Below are positions 9,401-17,436 of a DNA stretch of 64,000 nucleotides, piece by piece. A model generated the notes under the pieces. The model saw only the letters and a program-made list of their open reading frames with translations, was not told the DNA's origin and did not search any database. Position 1 is the stretch's first letter. Every line of letters begins with the position of its first letter. This DNA is from Klebsiella huaxiensis (GTDB lineage: Bacteria; Pseudomonadota; Gammaproteobacteria; Enterobacterales; Enterobacteriaceae), in contig NZ_CP036175.1 of the NCBI RefSeq assembly GCF_003261575.2, positions 3,162,001 to 3,226,000 on the forward strand, given 5' to 3'. The translations under genes and the position numbers were made by a program.

Positions 9401-9660
9401 GCCTTACTCCCCGGGGGCGGCGCTCAACGCGCCTTGCCCGGGCTACGGATCCGAGCGGTCTGTGGGTATTGTAGCCCGGACAGATGCGCAGCATCGCCTC
9501 CGGGAAGAACCAGCATATTACCCACACGCCCATAGTCATTTTTTTGTAAGCTTTACTCCCCGGGGGCGGCGCTCAACGCGCCTTGCCCGGGGTACGGATC
9601 CGAGCGGTCTGTGGGTGTTGTAGCCCGGACAGATGCGCAGCATCGCCTCCGGGAAGAACT
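9363..9660. repeat. Tandem duplication of the ydcK tail plus BIME (2 x 149 bp)
   Basis: Bases 9363-9511 and 9512-9660 are two nearly identical units. Each begins with a stretch encoding the YdcK C-terminus: E-HITRTPIVGFL-stop in the first and Q-HITHTPIVIFL-stop in the second. Each continues with the same REP-type pair (CCCGGGGGCGGCGC... and GTAGCCCGGACAGATGCGCA). The second coding remnant has no gene attached. The unit length is exact, since the stop codons at 9398-9400 and 9547-9549 are 149 apart. Confidence 0.9.
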
Positions 9661-9666
9661 TCGGGT

Positions 9667-10233
9667 TTATTGCCCATCACAATCAATAATGCGCCCGTAG
9701 ATATTCTGGTCATCATACGAACCGTTAAGGAACTCGGCCTGCTTCAGACACCCTTCAAGCGTAAAACCATTGCGTAACGCTACCTGATTGCTCTTATGGT
9801 TCGCCACCCGGCATTTGATCACAAACCGGCGAACCGTACCGCTGCGAGCGTAATAATCCATAAAAGCCTGTAGCGCCTGAGAAAGCAGCCCCTGTCCATT
9901 ATGACTTTCGTCAATCCAGTAGCCGATATATGCGGTCTTGTTAATCGGTTCAATCTGGTTAAACGACAGCACGCCGATAATTTCTTCATGCAAAAAGAGC
10001 AAAAACATTTTGGCGTAGCCGCGTTGATGCAGCATTACGTTGCCCTGCACGTGACGACGGGTTTCATCTTCGTGGCTGACCTCAGCAGGCCAGCTCAGTG
10101 ATTGCTGAAGCCAGTGCTGGTTTTTAATCACCAGTTGGTGCAACTCAGTGACGTGACGTTCATCGACAGCACGCAGGGAAAGGGTGTCGGTCACGGGGAT
10201 TTGTTCTGGCATGGCGGTATTTTCAGCAGACAT
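9667..10233 (-). CDS. rimL: RimL ribosomal-protein L7/L12 serine acetyltransferase
   Basis: GNAT-family acetyltransferase of 188 residues. Sequence blocks such as QGNVMLHQRGYAKMF and NQVALRNGFTLEGCLKQAEF are those of RimL, which acetylates the N-terminal serine of ribosomal protein L12 to give L7. The acetyl-CoA-binding region is near ESHNGQGLLSQAL. It is about nine residues longer than E. coli RimL at the N-terminus. A Met at residue 8 (10212) would match better in length but has no visible ribosome-binding site. It lies upstream of opgD on the same strand, as in E. coli, but without the small gene ydcH that E. coli has between them. Confidence 0.92.
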   Translation of the reverse strand: MSAENTAMPEQIPVTDTLSLRAVDERHVTELHQLVIKNQHWLQQSLSWPAEVSHEDETRRHVQGNVMLHQRGYAKMFLLFLHEEIIGVLSFNQIEPINKTAYIGYWIDESHNGQGLLSQALQAFMDYYARSGTVRRFVIKCRVANHKSNQVALRNGFTLEGCLKQAEFLNGSYDDQNIYGRIIDCDGQ

Positions 10234-10249
10234 AGCGCACTCTTACAGA

Positions 10250-10283
10250 GGGACAAACGCCCGCAGAATCTCCTCTGCGGGCG
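10250..10283 (-). terminator. Hairpin terminator after opgD
   Basis: On the minus strand, a GCCCGCAG/CTGCGGGC stem with an 8-base loop is followed by GTTTGT, ending about 15-45 bases past the opgD stop codon. The T tract is short, so termination may be partial. Confidence 0.65.
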
Positions 10284-10296
10284 GGACAACGAGCGA

Positions 10297-11952
10297 TTAC
10301 TTCATCACCCGATCATCAACGTAGTTGCGCTTATCCGGCGCTGGCGGGAAATACTGATACAGCCAGGTTTCGCTTATCGCCTCCCCCTGGCAGCGCAGGA
10401 ACATACGCATCTCCACCGGGTCGGTAGAATCCGAGGTCGGATACCAGTCAAACTGGATGCGATAGCCATCAAACGGTTCAACGTAGAGGATCTCTATCTG
10501 CCTCGCTTCGCCGCTCGAGAGAGTAATCACCGGCTCAATGCCCTTCGGAGCAGCTGCTTTCAGATCGCCGCCGACAAAATCGATAGCAAAACGGCGAGTC
10601 CATTTATCCGGATAGTGTTCACCCGGTGCCCAGCCTTCCGGGAAGCCGCCCATACCGGTACGCGTTGCCATGACGCGAGCCAGCGGAGAGCGAACCGGCG
10701 GCTGCGCACTCCAGTAGAGACGATAGCGGAAGTCCAGTTCGTCCCCGGCTTTTACCGGTTTCGCTGGCTGCCAGAAGCAGACGATGTTGTCCAGCGTTTC
10801 GCCGGTCGTCGGGATCTCCATCAGGCTAACGGCGCCCTTGCCCCACTGGTTACGCGGTTCAACCCACAGGCTTGGGCGCTTGTTGTACCAGCCCATGATG
10901 TCCTGATAGTGGGAGAAATCGCGATCCAGCTGCAACAGACCAAAACCGCGCGGGTTCTTATCCTGGTAGGCGTTAAATTGCAGCTTTTGCGGGTTGTTCA
11001 GCGGGCGACAAATCCACTCGCCGTTGCCCAGCCACATTGACAAACGATCGGAGTCATGGATTTGCGGATGGATGGTGTCGCACATCCGGCGTTCGTTGTT
11101 GCCGCAGCTGAACATACTGGTCATCGGCGCAATGCCCAGCTGTTTGATGTCTTTACGCGCATAGATGTGGTTTTCCACATCCATAATCACCTGCGTTTCC
11201 TGGCAGTTGACGACAAACTTATAGGCCCCGGTGACGCTCGGGCTGTCGAGCAGTGCGTATACGGTAAATACCGTCGCTCCCGGTTTGGCGGTTTCAAACC
11301 AGAAAGAGGTGAAGTCCGGGAACTCTTCCGGCGTATCGGTAAAGGTGTCGATAGCCAGTCCACGGGCAGAAAGACCATACTGATAAGTACTGTCCACCGC
11401 GCGGAAGTAGCTTGCACCGAGGAAAGCGACGATATCGCGACGCGCCAGCTCCGGGGCTTTAAAGACGCGGAACCCGGCAAAACCAAGATCGCTCTGGCCT
11501 TCCAGCTGTTTGGTGTCGACGCCAGCGTCATTGTATTTAAACAGCTCCGGGCGGAAATGAATTTCCCGCGCCTGCTGGCTTTGCGAATCCAGCGAGAACA
11601 TGCGCACGCGGCGGCGGAAGCCCATGCCGACGTGGAAAAACTGAATATCCAGCTTGCGCTCTTCGATATTGCTCCACAGGGAGTGTGCCGCATCATACTG
11701 AATGCTGTTGTAGGCCTGCGGAGTCAGGTTCGCCAGTGTCGGCGGCAGATCGCGAGGCGCTCCGCCCCAGGGTTGACGGGCAAGGTCATGCGCCATCGAT
11801 TGCAGCACGGAGTAGTCAAAACGGCGCGTCAGCCCATCGGCAATTCCCGAATCCTCGGCAAACGCGGCTTTACTGAACAGAGAGGCGACTCCTGACGTTC
11901 CGCATACGGCGGCAACAGCCATGGAAGATTTGAGAAAACGTCTGCGGTTCAT
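10297..11952 (-). CDS. opgD: OpgD (MdoD), periplasmic glucan biosynthesis protein
   Basis: A 551-residue protein, the same length as E. coli OpgD, with strong identity throughout (for example DVENHIYARKDIKQLGIAP). It is exported by the Tat system: the N-terminus MNRRRFLKSSMAVAAVCG carries the twin-arginine motif, with cleavage near AAFA. OpgD is a paralogue of OpgG acting in the periplasm on the backbone structure of osmoregulated periplasmic glucans. An in-frame ATG eight codons upstream (11976) would add MNKDAFSG; I prefer 11952 because it gives the E. coli length. A hairpin terminator follows. Confidence 0.95.
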   Translation of the reverse strand: MNRRRFLKSSMAVAAVCGTSGVASLFSKAAFAEDSGIADGLTRRFDYSVLQSMAHDLARQPWGGAPRDLPPTLANLTPQAYNSIQYDAAHSLWSNIEERKLDIQFFHVGMGFRRRVRMFSLDSQSQQAREIHFRPELFKYNDAGVDTKQLEGQSDLGFAGFRVFKAPELARRDIVAFLGASYFRAVDSTYQYGLSARGLAIDTFTDTPEEFPDFTSFWFETAKPGATVFTVYALLDSPSVTGAYKFVVNCQETQVIMDVENHIYARKDIKQLGIAPMTSMFSCGNNERRMCDTIHPQIHDSDRLSMWLGNGEWICRPLNNPQKLQFNAYQDKNPRGFGLLQLDRDFSHYQDIMGWYNKRPSLWVEPRNQWGKGAVSLMEIPTTGETLDNIVCFWQPAKPVKAGDELDFRYRLYWSAQPPVRSPLARVMATRTGMGGFPEGWAPGEHYPDKWTRRFAIDFVGGDLKAAAPKGIEPVITLSSGEARQIEILYVEPFDGYRIQFDWYPTSDSTDPVEMRMFLRCQGEAISETWLYQYFPPAPDKRNYVDDRVMK

Positions 11953-12107
11953 GCCTGAGAAAGCATCCTTATTCATAGGTGAATTGAGACGCGACGTAAC
12001 AAACTCATGCGTCGCGAATGTCGCTCACTCTAGACAAAAACGATTGATAATCCAATTGTTGGCGGCAGAAAAAGCGTGAAAAAAATATGTCCACCGGACC
12101 AGACCGA

Positions 12108-12137
12108 ATTCCCCCGTAGGTCAGACCTCGGGGGAAT
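12108..12137 (-). terminator. Long GC-rich hairpin after the binding-protein gene
   Basis: A near-perfect dyad (ATTCCCCCG...CGGGGGAAT) with a further AGGT/ACCT inner pair lies 6-35 bases after the stop codon at 12143. No T run follows on the minus strand, so it may stabilise the 3' end rather than terminate. Confidence 0.5.
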
Positions 12138-12142
12138 GGCGA

Positions 12143-12916
12143 TTATTTGACGCTGACGTCAATACCGGGGAAGTATTTACCCGCCAGACGCGTGATGGTG
12201 CCGTCAGCGCGAACTTTATCGATAGCCGCGTTCAGCTGTTTTTGCGTCGCCTCATCCCCTTTGCGCAGGCCGTAGCCAATCCCGCTGCCGAGAATAGTAT
12301 CGTCAGCCACCGGTTTGCCGATAAAACCAAATCCTTTGCCCTGCGGTTTGCTAAGGAATCCTGCCTGCCCGGCAGCGGACATCACCAGAGAGGCATCAAT
12401 GCGCCCGTTAAGCAAATCGGCCCACGCCATATTCTGGTCTTTATAAGCGATGACGGTAACGCCGTGCTTTTCCCAGTGCTCTTTGGCGAAGGTTTCCTGA
12501 ATCGATCCTTGCAGAACGCCAATGGTTTTCCCCTTCAGCCCTTCCGGTGTCGCCTGCATCCCGCTATCCGCCTTGCCTACCAGTTGCGAAGGGATACGGT
12601 AAATAGGTTGCGTAAAATCAATACTCTTGCGCCGCTGCTCGGTAATGTTCATTGCCGAGTTAATCGCATCGAACTTCTTCGCCACCAGCCCCGGGATCAG
12701 GGCATCAAACGACGTTTCAACCCAGCTGCATTTCAGCTGCGCCGCCTGGCAAATTGCATTACCCAGTTCGATATCAAATCCCACCAGTTCCCCTGCCGCG
12801 TTGCGGCTTTCGAACGGTGGATATTCTGCTTCGACGCCGTAGCGCAGCTCGCTGGCCGCCAGCGAGGAAAAAGTGCAAATCATCCCCAGCGCGAGGGTAA
12901 AGGCTTTTATCTTCAT
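12143..12916 (-). CDS. HisJ/ArgT-like amino-acid-binding protein
   Basis: Periplasmic binding protein of family 3, 257 residues. A signal peptide ends ...SSLAASE, followed by the family start LRYGVEAEYPPFES and the GFDIELGNAIC block. Features are closest to lysine/arginine/ornithine- and histidine-binding proteins: the early C-x6-C pair and the AMNITEQRRKSIDFT motif. No permease or ATPase genes are adjacent, so it must share a membrane complex. It starts 11 bases after an aminotransferase on the same strand and is almost certainly in one operon with it, which suggests uptake and then transamination of one amino acid. The ligand is not certain. Confidence 0.88.
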   Translation of the reverse strand: MKIKAFTLALGMICTFSSLAASELRYGVEAEYPPFESRNAAGELVGFDIELGNAICQAAQLKCSWVETSFDALIPGLVAKKFDAINSAMNITEQRRKSIDFTQPIYRIPSQLVGKADSGMQATPEGLKGKTIGVLQGSIQETFAKEHWEKHGVTVIAYKDQNMAWADLLNGRIDASLVMSAAGQAGFLSKPQGKGFGFIGKPVADDTILGSGIGYGLRKGDEATQKQLNAAIDKVRADGTITRLAGKYFPGIDVSVK

Positions 12917-12927
12917 CAGGTGGCTCC

Positions 12928-14097
12928 TTAGCGTGGCTTAACGTGACACAGTGCCCGTGCACCGGCCCGCAGTGTCGCTTCATCTTTGGCAAAAGAGAGG
13001 CGAATTAGTTTGTTATCAGTGCCATCGGTATAAAACGCCGACAGCGGGATCGTGGCAACGCCATAATCGGTAATCAGCCGTTTGACCATCTCGCTGTCGC
13101 TTTCCTCGCTGAAATGACCGTAGTCCGCCAGCAGGAAGAAAGAGCCCGCAATCGGCAGCAGCCGAAACGGCGAGTCCACCAACAACTGCACGATCAGATC
13201 GCGCTTTTGCTGATAAAACGAGGCCAGCGAGAGCCAGGATTGCGGGTCGCGCATATGTTCAGCGAAGGCATACTGCATCGGGGTATCGGCGGAAAACATC
13301 AGAAACTGATGCACCTTGCAAATTTCGTCCATCAACGCAGCCGGGGCGACACAGTAACCCACCCGCCAGCCGGTGACATGATAGGTTTTGCCAAATGAGG
13401 AGATAATCACGCTGCGCTCCGCCAGGTGCGGGTGAGTCGCCATTCCGTGATGCTGTGCACCATCAAAAACCACGTGTTCATAAACTTCATCTGACAGGAT
13501 CACAATGTCGGTATGGCGAGTGAGCGCCGCTAGCTGGGCTAAATCATCCGCAGAAAACACCTGCCCGCTTGGGTTGTGCGGAGTATTAATAATGATCATC
13601 CGCGTACGTGGGGTAATCGCCGCGCGAACCTCATCCCAGTTCACGGCAAAATCCGGTACCGTCAGCTTAATCGCTACCGGCGTCCCCCCTTGCAGGCGCA
13701 CGATTGGCGCATAGCTATCAAAAGAGGGCTCGAAATAGATGACCTCATCGCCAGGATGCACCAGTCCGCTAATGGCGGAGTAGATCCCCTGACTGGCGCT
13801 GGCGGTAATCAACACCTCGTCGTCCACATCGTAATGCGTGCCGTACAGCGCGGCGATTTTTTCGGCGATGCGCTCTTTCAGCACGCGCAAACCGGTCATC
13901 GGCGCGTACTGGTTATGCCCCTGCGCCATTGCCTGGGTCACGCCTTCGACAAGGTGTTCGTCGCAGGAGAAATTCGGTGCGCCCTGAGAGAGGTTTACGG
14001 CATTATGCTGCGCGGATAGCTGACCAATCACGGTAAAAATAGTGGTGCCGACATCCGGCAGTTTAGAGCGGGTGCTCACCGAAGAACTGAGGGCCAT
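12928..14097 (-). CDS. PLP aminotransferase, YbdL-like
   Basis: Class I/II aminotransferase of 389 residues. The PLP lysine lies in SSFGKTYHVTGWRVGY, the NTPHNPSG substrate/cofactor segment is present, and LSDEVYEHVVFDG follows the expected pattern. Its closest remembered relative is E. coli YbdL (386 residues), a methionine-preferring aminotransferase of the kynurenine aminotransferase group; other aromatic or sulfur amino acids are possible. It is the first gene of a two-gene operon with the amino-acid-binding protein (11-base gap). The ATG at 14097 is preceded by AAGGATT. Confidence 0.87.
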   Translation of the reverse strand: MALSSSVSTRSKLPDVGTTIFTVIGQLSAQHNAVNLSQGAPNFSCDEHLVEGVTQAMAQGHNQYAPMTGLRVLKERIAEKIAALYGTHYDVDDEVLITASASQGIYSAISGLVHPGDEVIYFEPSFDSYAPIVRLQGGTPVAIKLTVPDFAVNWDEVRAAITPRTRMIIINTPHNPSGQVFSADDLAQLAALTRHTDIVILSDEVYEHVVFDGAQHHGMATHPHLAERSVIISSFGKTYHVTGWRVGYCVAPAALMDEICKVHQFLMFSADTPMQYAFAEHMRDPQSWLSLASFYQQKRDLIVQLLVDSPFRLLPIAGSFFLLADYGHFSEESDSEMVKRLITDYGVATIPLSAFYTDGTDNKLIRLSFAKDEATLRAGARALCHVKPR

Positions 14098-14204
14098 AGT
14101 TAATCCTTTTTCACTTTATTTGCATAAGCATTCAATCCAAAGGTTCGGGATGCGACAATCGAATTGTTGTCATAGTAGCTATGCACAGCGATCATGGCTT
14201 AAGG

Positions 14205-14234
14205 TGAAAAACGGTCAGCAGACCTGCCGACCGT
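14205..14234 (-). terminator. Terminator of ycaC
   Basis: On the minus strand, the stem ACGGTC...GACCGT with inner GCAG/CTGC pairs is followed by TTTTTC. It starts about 10 bases after the stop codon at 14243. Confidence 0.8.
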
Positions 14235-14242
14235 GAGAGTAA

Positions 14243-14866
14243 TTATTTCTGATTTAAGAGGTTAAAGCTGGTCATCAGATTGCGATAGTCCGGGATATGG
14301 TTGGAGAACAAGGTCCCCAGACCTTCAACATCATTGCGCCAATCGCGATGTAGCTCACAGGCTGCGCCAAACCACGACATCAGCTGCACACCCGCCTGCG
14401 ACATACGATCCCATGCGGCATCGCGGGTAATCGGATTAAACGTGCCGGACGCGTCGGTTATCACAAAGACATCAAAGCCCTCTTCAATCGCTGACAGTGC
14501 CGGAAAAGCCACGCAAACTTCGGTCACGACGCCGGCGATAATCAGTTGCTTTTTACCCGTGGCTTTGACGGCCTTCACAAAATCTTCGTTATCCCAGGCA
14601 TTAATGTTGCCAGGACGGGCAATGTAAGGCGCGTCCGGGAACTGCTCTTTCAGCTCCGGCACCAACGGGCCGTTGGGACCATTTTCGAAGCTGGTGGTTA
14701 AGATGGTCGGCAGACCGAAGTACTTCGCCAGGTCGCCAAGGGCAAGGACGTTGTTCTTGAACTTATCAGGATCGATATCGCGCACAAGTGATAACAGTCC
14801 CGTTTGGTGATCCACCAGCAGCACAGCGGCATCATTTTTATCCAGACGAACATACGGTTTGGCCAT
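14243..14866 (-). CDS. ycaC: YcaC-like isochorismatase-fold hydrolase
   Basis: A 207-residue cysteine hydrolase that matches E. coli YcaC (208) almost throughout, starting YVRLDKNDAAVLLVDHQ. The isochorismatase-fold triad is visible: Asp in LLVDHQ, Lys in VKAVKATGKKQ and the nucleophilic Cys in GVVTEVCVAFPAL. YcaC forms an octamer and its physiological substrate is unknown. In E. coli ycaC lies elsewhere on the chromosome, so its place here is part of the block inserted between opgD and ydcJ. A long variant of the palindromic repeat sits 58 bases upstream of the start codon. Confidence 0.92.
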   Translation of the reverse strand: MAKPYVRLDKNDAAVLLVDHQTGLLSLVRDIDPDKFKNNVLALGDLAKYFGLPTILTTSFENGPNGPLVPELKEQFPDAPYIARPGNINAWDNEDFVKAVKATGKKQLIIAGVVTEVCVAFPALSAIEEGFDVFVITDASGTFNPITRDAAWDRMSQAGVQLMSWFGAACELHRDWRNDVEGLGTLFSNHIPDYRNLMTSFNLLNQK

Positions 14867-14924
14867 GATCTCTTCCTCATTTCGACATCAGATTTTCCGC
14901 CAGATTGCAGCTTCGGCGGGTATT

Positions 14925-15115
14925 TATACCCTAAATAATTCGAGTTGCAGGACAAGGCACTTGTGCCTTGAACAGCGCTTGCGCTGGCCCCGAAGGGGCG
15001 AGGCCATAGGCCGAGTAACGCGGCAAGTGAGCGAAACCCCGGGAGCTTACTCTGGTAAGTGGCTGGGGTGAACGAGCGCGGCCAACACACCTGCAACTTG
15101 AAGTATGACGGGTAT
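14925..15115. repeat. Palindromic enterobacterial repeat, copy 3 (191 bp, long form)
   Basis: Both ends match the 127-bp copies. About 65 extra bases are inserted after the left end. They consist of four consecutive short palindromes: CAAGGCACTTGTGCCTTG (14953-14970), CAGCGCTTGCGCTG (14973-14986), GCCCCGAAGGGGC (14987-14999) and GGCCATAGGCC (15002-15012). It lies upstream of ycaC (minus strand) and of the DUF2235 gene (plus strand). Confidence 0.9.
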
Positions 15116-15280
15116 GGTTAACAGGGCTGATAATAGTGTAATCACTGGCTGAGGATTAGCCGCTGAATGTGAGACGCATTGTCCCATTTGCGGAACAAGC
15201 CGTGGCATACTGCTAAAAACCAATACCAACTGCAGGGATATTCCCGGCACTTTTTTGTCTTTGATTTCAGGAAGAAAATA

Positions 15281-16528
15281 ATGAGCAAAAATGTCGTTAT
15301 CTGTTGTGATGGAACCGGTAATGAAGTGAAGGCAGAGCTGTCAAACGTACTGAAACTTTACCGGGTGATGAGCAAAAACGCAGCGCAATGCGTCTATTAT
15401 CAACCTGGAATTGGCACTATTGGTCAGCACAACGCCTGGCAACAGTTGCGACAAAAAGTCCGCGGATGGTTTGAACTCGCCACTGGTTTCGGCCTGGATA
15501 AAGACATCCTTTGCGCCTACCGCTTTCTTTGTGAAAATTACGCCCAGGGGGATAAAGTGTGGCTTTTCGGCTTTAGCCGTGGGGCGTACACCGTTCGCGT
15601 ACTCGCGGCCATGGTAAACATGATTGGCCTGCTCAATAAAGACCAATTGAATCTCGCCGAATACGCCCTCGCCGCCTACAAGCGCGCAAGTTTAAGCAAT
15701 GAACCGCCTCGTCAGAGCAAGCAGCCCTCTTCAGCGCTGGCCGATGCATGGCACTTCTCACGGGTCGCCGGAACGCGGATGATTCAGATTGAGTTTATCG
15801 GCGTGTGGGACACCGTCTCCTCAATATTGATCCCGAAAAAATTCGGCCTGCTGCTGGATGTGGAAAAGCTGCTCTATACCCAGAAAAACCCCATTGTGAA
15901 GTGCTTTCGCCAGGCCATCGCCATCGATGAGCGGCGTCGGATGTTTCGACTACATCACTGGCTTGAACCTCAATCTTTTAGAGCCAAACCTTTTAAGCCT
16001 GAAAGCGATATTACGCAGGACGTCAAGCAGGTCTGGTTTGCGGGCGTTCATGCGGATATCGGTGGCGGATATCCGGAAACGGAGAGCGGCCTGTCAAAAT
16101 TTCCGCTGGTCTGGATGATAGAAGAAGCCCGGTCGTACGGCCTGCTGGTGAATCAGGCCAATATTAATCAAATGGTTTTCGGCAAGCCGCGGCAAGGCAG
16201 TAAATATCGCTACGCCGCACCGGATGAGATGGCTGAGATACACCGCTCATTGACGCTGTCCTGGATCCCTCTCGAATGGTTACCTAAAAATGTGAAAGCC
16301 AGGGAATGGCATGAGCGTCGGGACTGGCTGGGTTGGTATGTTCCGCGAGGGGAACCAAGGTTGATTCCTGAGAGCGCGCTGATTCACCAATCCGTTAAGC
16401 AGCGCATGGCATCAAGCGACTATCGGCCCGTTAATCTCCCTCAACGCTACGAGTGGGTTGGCGAGGCGGGTAGCGAACCGCTGGCCCCCTCTGAACAGCC
16501 CACCGACAGGGTGACTTGCGCGATATAG
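15281..16528 (+). CDS. DUF2235 alpha/beta hydrolase (Tle1-like)
   Basis: A 415-residue protein that starts NVVICCDGTGNE, the DUF2235 opening. The nucleophile motif GFSRG (GxSxG) is in WLFGFSRGAYTVRV, an Asp follows in FIGVWDTVSS, and a His lies in GVHADIGGGY, so a complete Ser-Asp-His triad is plausible. DUF2235 includes the Tle1 phospholipase effectors of type VI secretion, but no secretion gene, VgrG/PAAR or evident immunity gene is next to it. The substrate and even the cell compartment are therefore open; no signal peptide is present. The ATG at 15281 was chosen over upstream starts because of AGGAAG at 15269-15274. Confidence 0.85.
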   Translation: MSKNVVICCDGTGNEVKAELSNVLKLYRVMSKNAAQCVYYQPGIGTIGQHNAWQQLRQKVRGWFELATGFGLDKDILCAYRFLCENYAQGDKVWLFGFSRGAYTVRVLAAMVNMIGLLNKDQLNLAEYALAAYKRASLSNEPPRQSKQPSSALADAWHFSRVAGTRMIQIEFIGVWDTVSSILIPKKFGLLLDVEKLLYTQKNPIVKCFRQAIAIDERRRMFRLHHWLEPQSFRAKPFKPESDITQDVKQVWFAGVHADIGGGYPETESGLSKFPLVWMIEEARSYGLLVNQANINQMVFGKPRQGSKYRYAAPDEMAEIHRSLTLSWIPLEWLPKNVKAREWHERRDWLGWYVPRGEPRLIPESALIHQSVKQRMASSDYRPVNLPQRYEWVGEAGSEPLAPSEQPTDRVTCAI

Positions 16529-16529
16529 C

Positions 16530-16547
16530 CATGACATACTGGTTATG
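16530..16547. promoter_or_regulatory. Candidate LysR-type operator upstream of the LysR gene
   Basis: The dyad CATGAC-N6-GTTATG (5 of 6 arm positions pair) lies 26 bases before the LysR start codon. Its right half, ACTGGTTATGA, is identical to the right half of the palindrome upstream of pcaH. It fits the T-N11-A architecture of LysR sites. Confidence 0.4.
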
Positions 16548-16572
16548 ATCAAAACGCATAGCTGGAGGCGAC

Positions 16573-17436
16573 ATGTCGCGAAGCGCCCTACCATTTAATA
16601 CCGTGGAAACCTTTCTGGTCACCGCCAGGCATCTCAACTTAACCCATGCCGCCCGCGAGCTGTGCCTGACGCAGGGGGCGGTCAGCCGACAGATTGCGGC
16701 GCTGGAAAGCTGGTTTGGTTTCCCGTTGTTTGTTCGCCACGCTCGCGGGCTGCGTCTTTCCCCGCAAGGTAGCGCGCTCTACCCGGAGCTACAATCCGCT
16801 TTTGCCCGCCTGGTCACGGTCGCTGAGCAGGCCCGTCAGCAGCAAACCGTGGTGCGTCTGAAAGCACCTACCTGCGCCATTCGCTGGCTGGTACCGCGGC
16901 TGGTAGCCATTGAGCAATGCCATCCGGAACTGCAGGTCGCCCTGACCACTACCACCGAACATAGCGTTAATTTCAAAACCGAGCCTTATGACGCAGCGAT
17001 CATCTTCGGCAGCCACCACAGCGCGGGCGAACTGTTGTTTGAAGAGGCGTTGACGCCGGTGATGAACCGCTCGGCGGCTGACGATAACCCACTGAGTGAG
17101 ATGACCTTTTTACATCCGACGCGGGACAAAACCGACTGGTCGCTGTGGCTGGCGCAATTTTCCTCCGAGAAACCGCTGCCGATGAGTAAAAACCAGCATT
17201 TCGATACGATGGATCTGGCGATAACCGCCGCCATGCAGGGGCTGGGGATAGCTATCGCCGACGAAACTCTGGTGGCAGAGGATTTACGCGCCGGTCGTCT
17301 GACGCGCCCTTTTGCCCTTAGCGTGAAAACCGGTGCTAGCTATCGGCTGGTAGTGCGAGCCTCACAAAGCAAAGCCGACGGACTGGCGCGCTTTCGTGAA
17401 AAGCTGATTAATCCAGGGTCACATGATGCTTCATGA
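16573..17436 (+). CDS. LysR-family regulator, GcvA-like
   Basis: A 287-residue LysR protein. Its N-terminal winged helix (about residues 8-65) contains FLVTARHLNLTHAARELCLTQGAVSRQIAALE, split here by the LTQGAVSRQI recognition helix. It starts NTVETF like the GcvA subgroup. The C-terminal effector domain is not diagnostic. It lies 44 bases after the DUF2235 gene on the same strand and overlaps the convergent carboxylesterase by 29 bases. The targets could be its own gene, DUF2235 or the esterase; a candidate operator is at 16530. It is not YdcI, which is the separate LysR gene at 22069. Confidence 0.87.
   Translation: MSRSALPFNTVETFLVTARHLNLTHAARELCLTQGAVSRQIAALESWFGFPLFVRHARGLRLSPQGSALYPELQSAFARLVTVAEQARQQQTVVRLKAPTCAIRWLVPRLVAIEQCHPELQVALTTTTEHSVNFKTEPYDAAIIFGSHHSAGELLFEEALTPVMNRSAADDNPLSEMTFLHPTRDKTDWSLWLAQFSSEKPLPMSKNQHFDTMDLAITAAMQGLGIAIADETLVAEDLRAGRLTRPFALSVKTGASYRLVVRASQSKADGLARFREKLINPGSHDAS

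Noticed and set aside
9363..9660. CRISPR array or phage attachment site
   Set aside because: Only two units exist, they contain a gene tail and REP elements, and no spacer structure or integrase is present.
10102..11895. Two long plus-strand frames inside opgD
   Set aside because: Shadow frames of opgD. The protein sequences are Arg/His-rich and have no domain.
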